Below are positions 8,494-17,332 of a DNA stretch of 64,000 nt, piece by piece. The position numbers and the translations under genes are program-made. The DNA comes from Streptomyces sp. NRRL B-3428 (GTDB lineage Bacteria; Actinomycetota; Actinomycetes; Streptomycetales; Streptomycetaceae), in contig JOGW01000018.1 in NCBI GenBank assembly GCA_000721375.1, positions 1 through 64,000 on the forward strand, in the 5' to 3' direction. The notes beneath the pieces are model-generated. The model saw only the letters and a program-made list of their open reading frames with translations, was not told the origin of the DNA and did not search any database. Each line of letters opens with the position of its first letter. The stretch's first letter is position 1.

Positions 8494-8970
8494 CTACTCC
8501 TCGCGGTGCCCCGACCCGCGCTGCGCGACCAATGCGTCGCGGATCTCCTTGAGCACCTCGAGCTCGGTGATCTCCATCGTCTCCTGGACGCCTTCCTTCG
8601 CCTTGCGCCGCTGCTCCGCCTTGGCCAGGTACTTGGCCATCGGCAGCACCATGAGGAAGTAGACGACAGCGGCGGTGATCAGGAACGTCAGGATCGCGCT
8701 GAGCACCGAGCCCCACAGGATCGGGATGCCCGTCACGTCGCCCGTCTTCGGATCCACCGCACAGGGCGCCTTGAGGCAGGACTGATAGTGATCGAGATCC
8801 TTGGTGCCGAGCGCGCCGACCAGCGGATTGATGACGCCCTTCACCACGGAGTTCACGATGTTGGTGAACGCCGCGCCGATGACGACCGCGACCGCCAGAT
8901 CGACCACGTTCCCCCGCATCAGGAACGCCTTGAACCCTTCGAGCAGGCTGGGCTTCTTCTCCTCGCTCAC
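8494..8970 (-). CDS. mscL: large-conductance mechanosensitive channel MscL
   Basis: Inner-membrane pentameric safety valve opening under hypo-osmotic membrane tension. The MscL signature GFKAFLMRGNVVDLAVAVVIG is at the N-terminus. TM1 is followed by a periplasmic loop with two Cys and TM2 (LSAILTFLITAAVVYFLMVLP), then a charged C-terminal helix (ITELEVLKEIRDALV). An in-frame ATG at 9015 exists, but GAAAGG lies 7 nt before the GTG at 8970 and the sequence then reads SEEKKPSLLEGF, the usual family start, giving 158 aa. Confidence 0.95.
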   Translation of the reverse strand: MSEEKKPSLLEGFKAFLMRGNVVDLAVAVVIGAAFTNIVNSVVKGVINPLVGALGTKDLDHYQSCLKAPCAVDPKTGDVTGIPILWGSVLSAILTFLITAAVVYFLMVLPMAKYLAKAEQRRKAKEGVQETMEITELEVLKEIRDALVAQRGSGHREE

Positions 8971-9111
8971 GGTGGAGCCTTTCGTCGCACGTGCAGTGGC
9001 AGTTGAAGCTGCCATTAGGCACGCCGGGCCGAAGGGACGTCCAATCCATGCACACGAACAGGTGAGTTGACGAACTGCCGCACCCGCATCTTGACGTCGA
9101 GAGCCCGCACG

Positions 9112-9660
9112 TCATCGCAGTGTCACCGCAAGCGGCCTGTCCGGGCCTGCCCCCGCGAGGGTGGTGGCCACCTCACGCGTGACCTGGAGCACCACCAACG
9201 CGCCGCTGTCGAGGGCGCCTTGACCGGCCTCGGGCACCTGCGCCACACGTGCGTTGGAGGCGATCACGCGCGCCCGCTCGCCGTGGGACGCCGCGGCGAC
9301 CACGTCGACGCGATCGCCCGGCGTGAGAAGGGAAGCGGCGCCGGCGTCGGCGATACGTACCGGGGCGGAGACCAGCCCCACGGGGCGCGCGGCCGGCGCG
9401 GCAGCCGCCACCGCATCGGAGCGGGCAGCGGGCTCCGCACCTGCCCTGGCGCCCAGTGCAAGAGTGGCCGCGGCCACCGCGAGCCCCGCCGCGACGGTAC
9501 GTCTGCGTCGCCGCAGCGCCCTGCTCAACCGCGCGCTCGCGCCCCGTACATGAAGGGGAGAGAAGTGCGGAACATCGCATGAGGGCGCGGGGACCGCAGG
9601 TGGAGGAGGGTCGGCAAGGGACGGGTGGGAGAGAGGACGAGTGGTGGACACAGGGATCAC
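9112..9660 (-). CDS. SAF-domain protein (RcpC/CpaB-like)
   Basis: A 182-aa protein with a Pro-rich N-terminus, an Arg-rich stretch and one hydrophobic helix (VAAGLAVAAATLALGARAGA, ~53-72). A C-terminal domain has SAF/CpaB features (PVGLVSAPVRIADAGAASLL, TPGDRVDVVAAA). CpaB/RcpC proteins belong to Flp pilus assembly, but no other pilus genes are nearby. It is probably a membrane-anchored extracellular protein. The start used is GTG; internal GTGs are possible. It lies upstream of mscL in the same orientation, and a similar gene is common next to mscL in Streptomyces. Confidence 0.65.
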   Translation of the reverse strand: MIPVSTTRPLSHPSLADPPPPAVPAPSCDVPHFSPLHVRGASARLSRALRRRRRTVAAGLAVAAATLALGARAGAEPAARSDAVAAAAPAARPVGLVSAPVRIADAGAASLLTPGDRVDVVAAASHGERARVIASNARVAQVPEAGQGALDSGALVVLQVTREVATTLAGAGPDRPLAVTLR

Positions 9661-9739
9661 CGCCTGACGTGAGGGACGTCGTGGGGACGCCGCCGAACGC
9701 CCCTCACGATCCCCGCATCGCCGAAAGCCCGCTGAGCCC

Positions 9740-9766
9740 TGTGGACAACCAGCGGCCTGTGGACAA
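9740..9766. promoter_or_regulatory. two perfect DnaA-box sequences
   Basis: TGTGGACAA, the complement of the Streptomyces DnaA box TTGTCCACA, occurs at 9740-9748 and 9758-9766, 18 bp apart and in the same orientation, inside the 226-nt non-coding stretch 9661-9886. No dnaA/dnaN genes or box cluster are present, so this is not oriC. It could be a regulatory or DnaA-titrating site. Nothing else is recognisable in this spacer. Confidence 0.4.
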
Positions 9767-9886
9767 CTCCCTCACCCGATCAGGCAGTTCAGGCCGCGCA
9801 GCGCCCGCCTGCCGACGGGCGCCGATAGCCTGGAAAGGGCTTCGGCCCCCGGGCGGGAGGGGACTGTCCGGCCCCGGCCCACAACC

Positions 9887-10720
9887 TCACGGCAGCTCGA
9901 TCCCCAGATCCCACCCATCATGCGCATGCGTGCACAGGCAGTCCCGCTCCGAAGTCGCCGGAAGCGCCCCGACCACGTCGAACAGCACCTCGCGCAGCCG
10001 CCCGACGTTCTCGCCGAACACCTTCAACACCTCGGTGTGCGAGACGCCTTCACCCGTCTCGGCGCCCGCGTCCAGGTCCGTCACCAGCGACATCGACGTG
10101 TAGCAGAGCCCCAGTTCACGGGCGAGTACGGCCTCGGGGTGCCCCGTCATACCGACCACCGACCAGCCCATCGCCGCATGCCACTGCGACTCGGCGCGCG
10201 TCGAGAAGCGCGGCCCCTCGATCACGACCATCGTCCCGCCGTCCACCGGCTCCCAGCCCCGCCCCCGTGCGGCCCTGAGCGCGGCGGCGCGACCCACCGG
10301 GCAGTAGGGGTCGGCGAAGGTCGTGTGGACGACGTTCGGCACGGTGCCGTCCGGCAGCGGGTACCCGTCGAAGAAGGTCTGGGCCCGCGCCTTCGTGCGG
10401 TCCACGACCTGATCCGGCACGAGCAGCGTCCCGGGCCCGTACTCCGGCCGCAGCCCGCCCACCGCGCAAGGGCCGAGCACCTGCCGTACGCCCATCGAGC
10501 GCAGCGCCCACAGATTGGCGCGGTAGTTGATGCGGTGCGGCGGAAGGCTGTGCCCGCGGCCGTGCCGGGGAAGGAAGGCCACGCTCCGCCCGGCCAGTTC
10601 GCCGAGGAAGAGGGAGTCGCTGGGCGCTCCGTAAGGGGTCTCCACCTCGACCTCGGTCACGTCCTCCAGGAAGGAGTAGAACCCCGAGCCGCCGATGACA
10701 CCGATCTCTGCGTTCGCCAT
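9887..10720 (-). CDS. mtnP: S-methyl-5'-thioadenosine phosphorylase (MTAP/PNP family)
   Basis: Phosphorolyses methylthioadenosine to adenine and 5-methylthioribose-1-phosphate for methionine salvage. The 277-aa protein starts ANAEIGVIGGSGFYSFL, with phosphate and purine-site motifs LPRHGRGHSLPPHRINYRAN, VVIEGPRFSTRAES and VGMTGHPEAVLARELGL, typical of the MTAP/PNP trimer family. The TDLDAG stretch at the purine-site position fits 6-amino purine use, so MTA rather than guanosine is the likely substrate. ATGs at 10729 and 10720 are both in frame. A bidirectional-looking hairpin separates it from the FmdB gene. Confidence 0.9.
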   Translation of the reverse strand: MANAEIGVIGGSGFYSFLEDVTEVEVETPYGAPSDSLFLGELAGRSVAFLPRHGRGHSLPPHRINYRANLWALRSMGVRQVLGPCAVGGLRPEYGPGTLLVPDQVVDRTKARAQTFFDGYPLPDGTVPNVVHTTFADPYCPVGRAAALRAARGRGWEPVDGGTMVVIEGPRFSTRAESQWHAAMGWSVVGMTGHPEAVLARELGLCYTSMSLVTDLDAGAETGEGVSHTEVLKVFGENVGRLREVLFDVVGALPATSERDCLCTHAHDGWDLGIELP

Positions 10721-10753
10721 ATGAGCCATGAGATCAGCGTAGTCATACGCGAA

Positions 10754-10782
10754 AACCCCGCTGCCTGAGAGGCGGCGGGGTT
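10754..10782 (-). terminator. strong hairpin downstream of the FmdB-family gene
   Basis: Positions 10754-10766 pair with 10770-10782 through 13 positions, including one G-U, around a 3-nt loop. In the minus direction the stem is followed by TTTTCGC. It terminates the FmdB gene before mtnP. Confidence 0.75.
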
Positions 10783-10805
10783 CCCGAAAGCGTAAGAAAC
10801 GAGCG

Positions 10806-11120
10806 TCAGGCAGCCGACGTCGAGGACGACGAAGACGAAGACGAAGCCGACGTCGACGACGAAGAAGTCGAGGACGACGAAGAAGAAGGCTTGGCAGCCG
10901 TCGAAGAGGACGACGACGAGGCCGGCGTGCTGCTCGAGGACGAGCCACGGCTGTCGTTGCGGTAGAAGCCCGAGCCCTTGAACACGATGCCGACCGCCGA
11001 GAACACCTTCTTGAGGCGTCCGTTGCAGTTCGGGCACTCGGTCAGAGCGTCATCGGTGAACTTCTGCACCGCCTCGAGGCCTTCGCCGCACTCGGTGCAC
11101 TGGTACTGATACGTCGGCAC
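10806..11120 (-). CDS. FmdB-family zinc-ribbon protein with poly-Ser tail (Ruc-like)
   Basis: A 104-aa protein. An N-terminal FmdB zinc ribbon has PTYQYQCTECGEG and CPNCNGRLKK (two CXXC pairs, residues ~8-36). Residues ~58-104 are almost all Ser with Ala, Thr and Pro and must be disordered. M. tuberculosis Rv0991c (Ruc), a Ser-rich FmdB-type protein described as a redox-regulated chaperone under heat-shock control, has the same layout and sits next to the cyclo-ligase/galU cluster. A CIRCE-like element just upstream supports heat-shock regulation. AGGAGG six nt before the GTG sets the start. Confidence 0.8.
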   Translation of the reverse strand: MPTYQYQCTECGEGLEAVQKFTDDALTECPNCNGRLKKVFSAVGIVFKGSGFYRNDSRGSSSSSTPASSSSSSTAAKPSSSSSSTSSSSTSASSSSSSSSTSAA

Positions 11121-11130
11121 TTGCTTCCTC

Positions 11131-11157
11131 CTGGCACTCTCACTCGATGAGTGCTAA
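11131..11157. promoter_or_regulatory. CIRCE-like element (HrcA operator) upstream of the FmdB gene
   Basis: CTGGCACTC (11131-11139), a 9-nt spacer, then GAGTGCTAA (11149-11157). The right arm is identical to the CIRCE half-site, the left arm matches 7 of 9, and the spacer is the canonical 9 nt. It lies 10 nt upstream of the GTG, directly behind the AGGAGG ribosome site. HrcA repression is inferred. Confidence 0.75.
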
Positions 11158-11187
11158 CGACGTTCCATAGTGACGTATTCCGCTGGA

Positions 11188-12468
11188 TCAGTCCACCGTG
11201 GCGAGCGCGCGGTGACTCACACCACGTGCCACGGTCCGCCCCTTGGACTCCGGTACGAGCCTGCCGCGCAGCGCGAACAGGGTCAGCAGGGCCAGTGCGG
11301 TCGCGACCGCGGGGACCATGAATCCATAGCTGGCGCCATGCGCGTCGGCAAGGCGCCCCGCCACCGTCACGGCCGCTGCCTGCCCGAAGGCGACCGCACC
11401 CGTGAGCCAGGTGAACGCCTCGGTACGGGCCGAGGCCGGCACCAGCTGCTCGACCAGGGTGAACGCGGTGATCAGGGCCGGTGCGATGGACATGCCCACG
11501 AGCAGGCCCACCACGGCGAACAGCGCCACCGAGTCGAGCGTCCACAGGGTGGAGGCGACCACGGTCAGTCCCGCGTAACCGAGCAGCAGCCTGCGCCGGG
11601 GTCCGACCTTCCAGACGACGGCGCCGCAGGCGATGCCCGCGATCATGTTGCCGGCCGCGAAGATGCCGTACAGCAGGCCGTTCACGCCGGACTGGCCGAT
11701 CTCCTCGGCGAAGGCCGTCAGGGAGACCTGCATACCGCCGAAGACGGCGCCGATGCCGAGCATGGCGACGATGAGTGCCCGCACGCCCGGGATCGTCAGG
11801 GCGGAGGCCTGCCCGACCCGCGCGTCACCCGGGACATGGCGGGCCGGCTGGGTGCCGCGCTGCGCGGCGAAGAGCAGACCGCCCGCGAGGGTCAGGACCG
11901 CCTGGGCGGCCAGGCCGGCGCCCGGGTGGACCATGGTGCACAAGGCCGTGGCGAGCACGGGGCCGACGACGAAGGTGAGCTCGTCCGTCACGGACTCGAA
12001 GGCCGCCGCGGTGGGCAGCAGGTGCCGGCGGTCGTCCCGGTCGAGCACGGAGGCCCAGCGGGCCCGGACCATCGGACCGACCTGCGGCACCGAGGCACCG
12101 GTCGGCACGGCCGCGAGGAACAGCGCCCACAGGGGAGCGTCCGCGAGGGCCAGCGAGGCGAGCAGGATCACCGAGACGGCGTTGATCAGCACGCCGGGGA
12201 TCAGGACGGCCGACTGTCCGAAGCGGTCCGCGAGCTTGCCGCTCTGCGGGGCGAACAGGGCCATGGAGATACCGGTCACCGCGGCCACGGCGCCCGCGCT
12301 GCCGAACGATCCGGTCGTGTGCTGCACGAGCAGCACGATCGACATCGTGAGCATGGCGAACGGCTGCCGTGCGGCGAAGCCGGGCAGGACGAACGAAAGG
12401 GCACCGGGAGTGCGCAGGAGCTGCCCGTAACCAGGGCGGGTCTCCGGGTTGGTCTCGACCGTGGACAC
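11188..12468 (-). CDS. MFS transporter, drug-exporter type
   Basis: Major facilitator superfamily protein of about 426 aa with about 12 membrane segments. An A-motif-like loop (PQSGKLADRFGQ, about residues 75-86) follows TM2. The N-terminus ETNPETRPGYGQLLRTPGALSFVLPGF is typical of Streptomyces MFS proteins; the substrate cannot be inferred. GTGs at 12471 and 12468 are adjacent; AAGGA 5 nt upstream favours 12468. A longer reading to 12795 has no ribosome site and GC-shadow composition. Not part of an evident operon. Confidence 0.85.
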   Translation of the reverse strand: MSTVETNPETRPGYGQLLRTPGALSFVLPGFAARQPFAMLTMSIVLLVQHTTGSFGSAGAVAAVTGISMALFAPQSGKLADRFGQSAVLIPGVLINAVSVILLASLALADAPLWALFLAAVPTGASVPQVGPMVRARWASVLDRDDRRHLLPTAAAFESVTDELTFVVGPVLATALCTMVHPGAGLAAQAVLTLAGGLLFAAQRGTQPARHVPGDARVGQASALTIPGVRALIVAMLGIGAVFGGMQVSLTAFAEEIGQSGVNGLLYGIFAAGNMIAGIACGAVVWKVGPRRRLLLGYAGLTVVASTLWTLDSVALFAVVGLLVGMSIAPALITAFTLVEQLVPASARTEAFTWLTGAVAFGQAAAVTVAGRLADAHGASYGFMVPAVATALALLTLFALRGRLVPESKGRTVARGVSHRALATVD

Positions 12469-12805
12469 CACGGTCCTTGCCTTTCTGCTGCCTGGTAGCG
12501 GGCCCGTGTGGCGTCGCCGAGAGCTGTCCATCGTGCGCAGGGATCGTCGGTGATGCCGGTCCCTGCGGGGTTTCTCGGCCGCCGTGCGAACGCGCCAGCT
12601 CTGCATCAGACAGAGGTGATCGTGTGAGTTCCCTTCATTGTACGGGTTGTCGGCGCCCCGCGCCTCGGAAATGCGCACTCTCGGGGAGTTGCCACCTGCG
12701 ATTGGGGCGCCGTTCACCCACGTAACCCTGAAGTTCAGCCTCGTACGCCTGAAGTCGGCTCGAAGTCGGCTCGAAGTCGGCCTGGAGCCGCTCACGAACC
12801 CCGGC
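12469..12805. other. non-coding spacer with 11-bp tandem repeat
   Basis: This 337-nt stretch between the MFS gene and the antiporter gene shows no supported gene. At 12751-12783 the 11-mer GAAGTCGGCTC is repeated three times (last copy ending CCT), one helical turn per unit. It may hold the MFS promoter. No terminator hairpin was recognised. Confidence 0.5.
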
Positions 12806-14302
12806 TCAGGACGGCGTGCCCGTCCCCAGCCACCCGGCCAGCTTTCCGCCCTGTCCGACGTCCCGCAGCCGCTTCTCCGCCGCGTCCCGCACCGGGTCCG
12901 TGGCCACGACGAGGAGCTCGTCCCCGCGCCGCAGCACCGTGGTGGGCGACGGTACGAAGGACGCCTCGTCGCGGACGATCAGGGTGACCGCCGCGCCCGC
13001 GGGCAGCCGTAGCTCGCCCACCTCGACGCCGTGCATCTTGGACCGCTCGGGGATCGAGACCGAGAGCAGATGCCCGCGCAGCCGTTCCAGCGGGGCCGAT
13101 TCGATGCCCAGGTCGGCCGCCTCGCTGGAGTCGCCCAGTTTCAGGGCCTTGGCGAGCCACGGCAGCGTAGGACCTTGGATCAGCGTGTAGACCACGACGA
13201 GCACGAAGACGATGTTGAAGATCCGCTCGTTGCTCTCGATCCCGGCCACCATGGGGATGGTGGCGAGAATGATGGGCACCGCTCCGCGCAGACCGGCCCA
13301 GCTCATCAGGGCCTGTTCACGCCAGGGGATCTTGAACGGCAGCAGGCTGATCGTCACTTCCAGCGGGCGGGCCACCATCGTCAGGATCAGGCCGATGACC
13401 AGCGCGGGCCAGATGTCCTCGATCAGCTTGTGCGGGGTGACCAGGAGTCCGAGCAGGACGAACATGCCGATCTGGGCGATCCAGCCGAGTCCGTCGGCGA
13501 ATCCGCGGGTGGCCGGCCAGTGCGGCAGTTTGGCGTTGCCGAGCACCATGGCGGCCAGATAGACGGCGAGGAAGCCCGAGCCGTGCGCGATGGCGCCGGC
13601 CGCGTACGCCGTGATCGCGATGGCCATGACGGCGATCGGGTAGAGGCCGGAGGCGGGCAGCGCGACATGGCGCAGGCCCCACGAACCGAGGAAGCCGACC
13701 GCGAGGCCGATGGCCGCGCCGATGGCGAGCTCCATCGCGATCTCGCCGACCAGGACGTACCAGGCGTGCATCGGCTCGGTCGAGGAGAAGGCCACGACGA
13801 GGATCACGACCGGGGCGTCGTTGAACCCGGACTCGGCTTCGAGCACACCGGTCACGCGCGAGGGCAGCGGCACCTTGCGCAGCACGGAGAAGACCGCCGC
13901 GGCGTCCGTGGAGGACACGACCGCGCCGATGATGAGCGCCTGGCGCCATTCGAGCCCGACGAGATAGTGCGCACCCGCGGCCGTGACACCGACGCTGACC
14001 GCGACACCGACGATCGAAAGGACGATCGCGGCCGGCAACGCGGGCTTGATCTCCTTCCACTTGGTGCCGAGGCCACCTTCGGCCAGAATCACCACAAGCG
14101 CCGCATAACCGATGACCTGGGTCAACTCGGCATTGTTGAAGCTGACGTTGAAGATCCCGTCCTGGCCTATCGCGACGCCGATGCCCAGGTAGAGGAGCAG
14201 GCTGGGCAGCCCGCTGCGCGAGGAGATCCGCACGGCGGCGACGGCGATGAGCAGGACGAGCGAGCTGATCAGGAGGAGCTCGTTGAGCTGATGGACAGTC
14301 AG
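12806..14302 (-). CDS. K+(Na+)/H+ antiporter, CPA1 NhaP2-type with TrkA-C domain
   Basis: Monovalent cation/proton antiporter of about 498 aa with 12-13 membrane helices. Antiporter motifs include VSSTDAAAVFSVLR and ESGFNDAPVVI (the conserved Asp pair region). A C-terminal TrkA-C regulatory domain (about 415-480) carries LRLPAGAAVTLIVRDE. An in-frame GTG at 14233 would delete the first helix. Extending upstream gives 23 residues (TVHQLNELLLISSLVLLIAVAA) that complete it, beginning at a CTG at 14302-14300. GGAAGGAA (14309-14316) lies 6 nt before that CTG, so a CTG start is preferred. Confidence 0.85.
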   Translation of the reverse strand: MTVHQLNELLLISSLVLLIAVAAVRISSRSGLPSLLLYLGIGVAIGQDGIFNVSFNNAELTQVIGYAALVVILAEGGLGTKWKEIKPALPAAIVLSIVGVAVSVGVTAAGAHYLVGLEWRQALIIGAVVSSTDAAAVFSVLRKVPLPSRVTGVLEAESGFNDAPVVILVVAFSSTEPMHAWYVLVGEIAMELAIGAAIGLAVGFLGSWGLRHVALPASGLYPIAVMAIAITAYAAGAIAHGSGFLAVYLAAMVLGNAKLPHWPATRGFADGLGWIAQIGMFVLLGLLVTPHKLIEDIWPALVIGLILTMVARPLEVTISLLPFKIPWREQALMSWAGLRGAVPIILATIPMVAGIESNERIFNIVFVLVVVYTLIQGPTLPWLAKALKLGDSSEAADLGIESAPLERLRGHLLSVSIPERSKMHGVEVGELRLPAGAAVTLIVRDEASFVPSPTTVLRRGDELLVVATDPVRDAAEKRLRDVGQGGKLAGWLGTGTPS

Positions 14303-14581
14303 TGGCCGTTCCTTCCGCGCGCGCTGCTGAAAGAGGGGGGTACTTCGTTACCTTACCTAATCGTTAACGCTTTCTTGACGCCCTTGTTTTCCCTTCCGAT
14401 ACGGTCCGGGTGGCCGGATCGGCCTGTGCGTGCGACCGAAGCGGACTCCGCGTCTCAACCTCAACCGGCCTGCACCTAAGGTTGCTCCTGCACTCAAAGG
14501 ACCGCTCCGCCGCTCGAGTACCGCCCACGGCTTGCGCCGCACCACGGCACACGAAGGCCGGCAAGGACCACAAGGACAGCG

Positions 14582-17332
14582 ATGCCCGCGAACACCACCG
14601 CCACTTCGGGTGGCCGCAAGGCCGGCCGGAAGAAGGGGCGCCGCCTCCGCCTGTTTGTCCTCGCCCTCGTGGTGGCGATCGTGGCGGGTATCGGCTTCGG
14701 CGCCTGGTGGAGCATCAGCACCGTGCGCGCCTCCCTTCCGCAGACGAAGGGTTCGCTGACCCTCGACGGTCTGAGCGCGCCCGTGGACGTACGGCGCGAC
14801 GCCCAGGGCATCCCGCAGATCTACGCGGACACCTCCGAGGACCTGTTCCGCGCGCAGGGTTACGTGCAGGCGCAGGACCGGTTCTGGGAGATGGACGTAC
14901 GCCGCCATATGACCTCCGGTCGGCTGTCCGAGATGTTCGGTGAGGGGCAGGTCGACACCGACGCGTTCCTGCGCACGCTGGGCTGGCACAGGACCGCGCA
15001 GGAGGAATACGACACCAAGCTCGCGCCCGACACGAAGAAGTACCTGCAGGCGTACGCCGACGGGGTCAATCAGTACCTCGAAGGCAAGTCCGGCGAGGAC
15101 GTCTCGGTCGAGTACGCGGCCCTCGGCTTCACCACCGACTACGAGATCGAGAAGTGGACCCCGGTCGACTCGGTGGCCTGGCTCAAGGCGATGGCCTGGG
15201 ACCTGCGCGGCAACATGCAGGACGAGATCGACCGCTCGCTGATGTACAGCAGGCTCGGTCCCAAGGAGATCGCCGAGCTCTACCCGGACTACCCGTACGG
15301 CACGCACAAGCCGATCGTGCAGGAAGGCGCGGTCGACACCGCGACCAACACGTACAACCCGAAGGCCACCGCCACCCAAGGTCAGTCGGGCGCCGCGAAC
15401 GGTCTGAACACGGGAGCCACGGGTGCCGCCCTGAACACCCAGCTCTCCGGCCTCTCCAAAGTCCTGGAGAACATGCCCGACGCCGTCGGCCCCAACGGCA
15501 ACGGCATCGGCTCCAACTCCTGGGTGGTCTCCGGCAAGCACACGACCACCGGCATGCCGCTGCTCGCGAACGACCCGCACCTGGCGCCCATGCTGCCCTC
15601 GCTCTGGTACCAGATGGGCCTGCACTGCCGCGGCGGCGTCAGTGAGAAGTGCCAGTACGACGTCTCCGGCTACACCTTCTCCGGTATGCCCGGCGTGATC
15701 ATCGGTCACAACCAGCAGATCGCCTGGGGCATGACCAACCTGGGCGCGGATGTCACCGACCTCTACCTGGAGAAGATCCAGGGCGACGGCTATCTGTACG
15801 ACGGCAAGGTGCTGCCGTTCACGACGCGTACCGAGACGATCAAGATCGCCGGTGGTGAACCCAAGAAGATCACCGTCCGCACGACCAACAACGGCCCGCT
15901 GCTCTCCGACCGCAGCGACGAGCTCGGCAAGGTCGGCGAGGAAGCGCCCGTGGCCAGCTCCGCCCCCGACCGCTCGGACGGCTACGCGGTGGCGCTGAAA
16001 TGGACCGCGCTCGATGCGGGCAAGTCCATGGACGCCGTGTTCCTGATCAACAGGGCGACGGACTTCAAGGAGTTCCAGGCCGCGGCCGCCAAGTTCGAGG
16101 TGCCTTCGCAGAACCTGATCTACGCCGACAAGCAGGGCAACATCGGCTACCAGGCGCCCGGCAAGATCCCCACGCGCTCCGCGAAGCACGACGGCACGCT
16201 GCCCGCCCCCGGCTGGGACTCCTCGTACAACTGGACCGGGTACATCAACCCGAAGGCGCTGCCCTACGAGTACAAACCCGAGCGCGGCTACATCGTGACG
16301 GCGAACCAGGCCGTGATCGACGAGGACAAGTACCCGTACGACCTGACGAAGGACTGGGGCTACGGCGCGCGCAGCCAGCGGATCAACGACCTGATCAAGG
16401 ACAAGATCAAGGGCGGCGGGAAGATCTCCACCGAGGACATGCGCACCATGCAGATGGACTCGAGCAGCGAGATCGCCAACACGCTGAACCACATGCTGAC
16501 CAAGCTCGACATCAAGGACCCCGACGTCCGCGCCGCGCAGAAGCTCCTCGAGGGCTGGAACGGTACGCAGGACGCCGACTCGGCGGCCGCCGCGTACTTC
16601 AACGCGGTGTGGCGCAACGTCCTCAAGCTCGCCTTCGGCAACAAGCTGCCCAAGGAGCTGCGCGTCAAGGGCTCCTGCATCAGCGTCCCGCCGGCCGACA
16701 AGACGGGCCCGGTCGACAACCCCGACGAGCGGGTGCGCGAATGCGGTCAGCGCGACCCGGACGCCGCCCAGCCGGACGGCGGCGACCGCTGGTTCGAGGT
16801 GTTCCGCCAGCTGTCCAAGGACAAGGACAGCGAGTGGTGGCACACGCCCGCGACCCGCACCGACGAGGAGACCACGACCCTCGACGGACTCCTTGCACGC
16901 GCCATGGAGGACGCCCGCTGGGAGCTGACCGCCAAGCTCGGCAAGGACATGGACACCTGGAGCTGGGGCCGGCTGCACACCCTGGAGCTGAAGAACCAGA
17001 CCATCGGCACCGAGGGCCCGGGCTTCATGCAGTGGCTGCTCAACCGAGGCCCCTACAAGCTCGGCGGCGGTGAGGCAGCGGTCGATGCGACCGGCTGGAA
17101 CGCGGCCGGCGGCTACGAGGTGATCTGGGTGCCGTCGATGCGGATGGTGGTCAACCTCCAGGACTTCGACAAGTCCAAGTGGATCAACCTGACCGGTGCG
17201 TCGGGGCATGCGTACAGCCCCAACTACACCGATCAGACCGACAAATGGGTCAAGGGCGAACTGCTCGACTGGTCGTTCACCAAGGACGCGGTCGAGGAGT
17301 CGACCGAGAACCACCTGGTGCTCAAGCCGTAA
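14582..17332 (+). CDS. penicillin acylase family protein (Ntn hydrolase)
   Basis: Peptidase S45-type amidohydrolase of 916 aa, exported or membrane-anchored through one N-terminal helix (LRLFVLALVVAIVAGIGFGAWW) after a Lys/Arg-rich start. The alpha-chain region has DVRRDAQGIPQIYADT and GYVQAQDRFWEMDV. The self-cleavage site and N-terminal nucleophile are in NGIGSNSWVVSG (Ser311), followed by MPLLANDPHL. Family members hydrolyse beta-lactam side chains or N-acyl-homoserine lactones; the substrate here is unknown. GGAC with the ATG at 14582 sets the start. The 3' end overlaps the convergent cyclo-ligase gene by 11 nt. Confidence 0.92.
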   Translation: MPANTTATSGGRKAGRKKGRRLRLFVLALVVAIVAGIGFGAWWSISTVRASLPQTKGSLTLDGLSAPVDVRRDAQGIPQIYADTSEDLFRAQGYVQAQDRFWEMDVRRHMTSGRLSEMFGEGQVDTDAFLRTLGWHRTAQEEYDTKLAPDTKKYLQAYADGVNQYLEGKSGEDVSVEYAALGFTTDYEIEKWTPVDSVAWLKAMAWDLRGNMQDEIDRSLMYSRLGPKEIAELYPDYPYGTHKPIVQEGAVDTATNTYNPKATATQGQSGAANGLNTGATGAALNTQLSGLSKVLENMPDAVGPNGNGIGSNSWVVSGKHTTTGMPLLANDPHLAPMLPSLWYQMGLHCRGGVSEKCQYDVSGYTFSGMPGVIIGHNQQIAWGMTNLGADVTDLYLEKIQGDGYLYDGKVLPFTTRTETIKIAGGEPKKITVRTTNNGPLLSDRSDELGKVGEEAPVASSAPDRSDGYAVALKWTALDAGKSMDAVFLINRATDFKEFQAAAAKFEVPSQNLIYADKQGNIGYQAPGKIPTRSAKHDGTLPAPGWDSSYNWTGYINPKALPYEYKPERGYIVTANQAVIDEDKYPYDLTKDWGYGARSQRINDLIKDKIKGGGKISTEDMRTMQMDSSSEIANTLNHMLTKLDIKDPDVRAAQKLLEGWNGTQDADSAAAAYFNAVWRNVLKLAFGNKLPKELRVKGSCISVPPADKTGPVDNPDERVRECGQRDPDAAQPDGGDRWFEVFRQLSKDKDSEWWHTPATRTDEETTTLDGLLARAMEDARWELTAKLGKDMDTWSWGRLHTLELKNQTIGTEGPGFMQWLLNRGPYKLGGGEAAVDATGWNAAGGYEVIWVPSMRMVVNLQDFDKSKWINLTGASGHAYSPNYTDQTDKWVKGELLDWSFTKDAVEESTENHLVLKP

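Noticed and set aside
9740..9766. replication origin
   Set aside because: Only two boxes, no dnaA, dnaN or AT-rich unwinding region.
10806..10960. sequencing artefact or frameshift in the poly-Ser tail
   Set aside because: The frame is continuous, ends at a proper stop before a terminator, and mycobacterial homologues are also Ser-rich.
14357..17314. 985-codon open frame antisense to the penicillin acylase gene
   Set aside because: Repetitive Val/Leu/Gly/Arg composition expected from a high-GC antisense frame; the opposite strand encodes an intact Ntn hydrolase.
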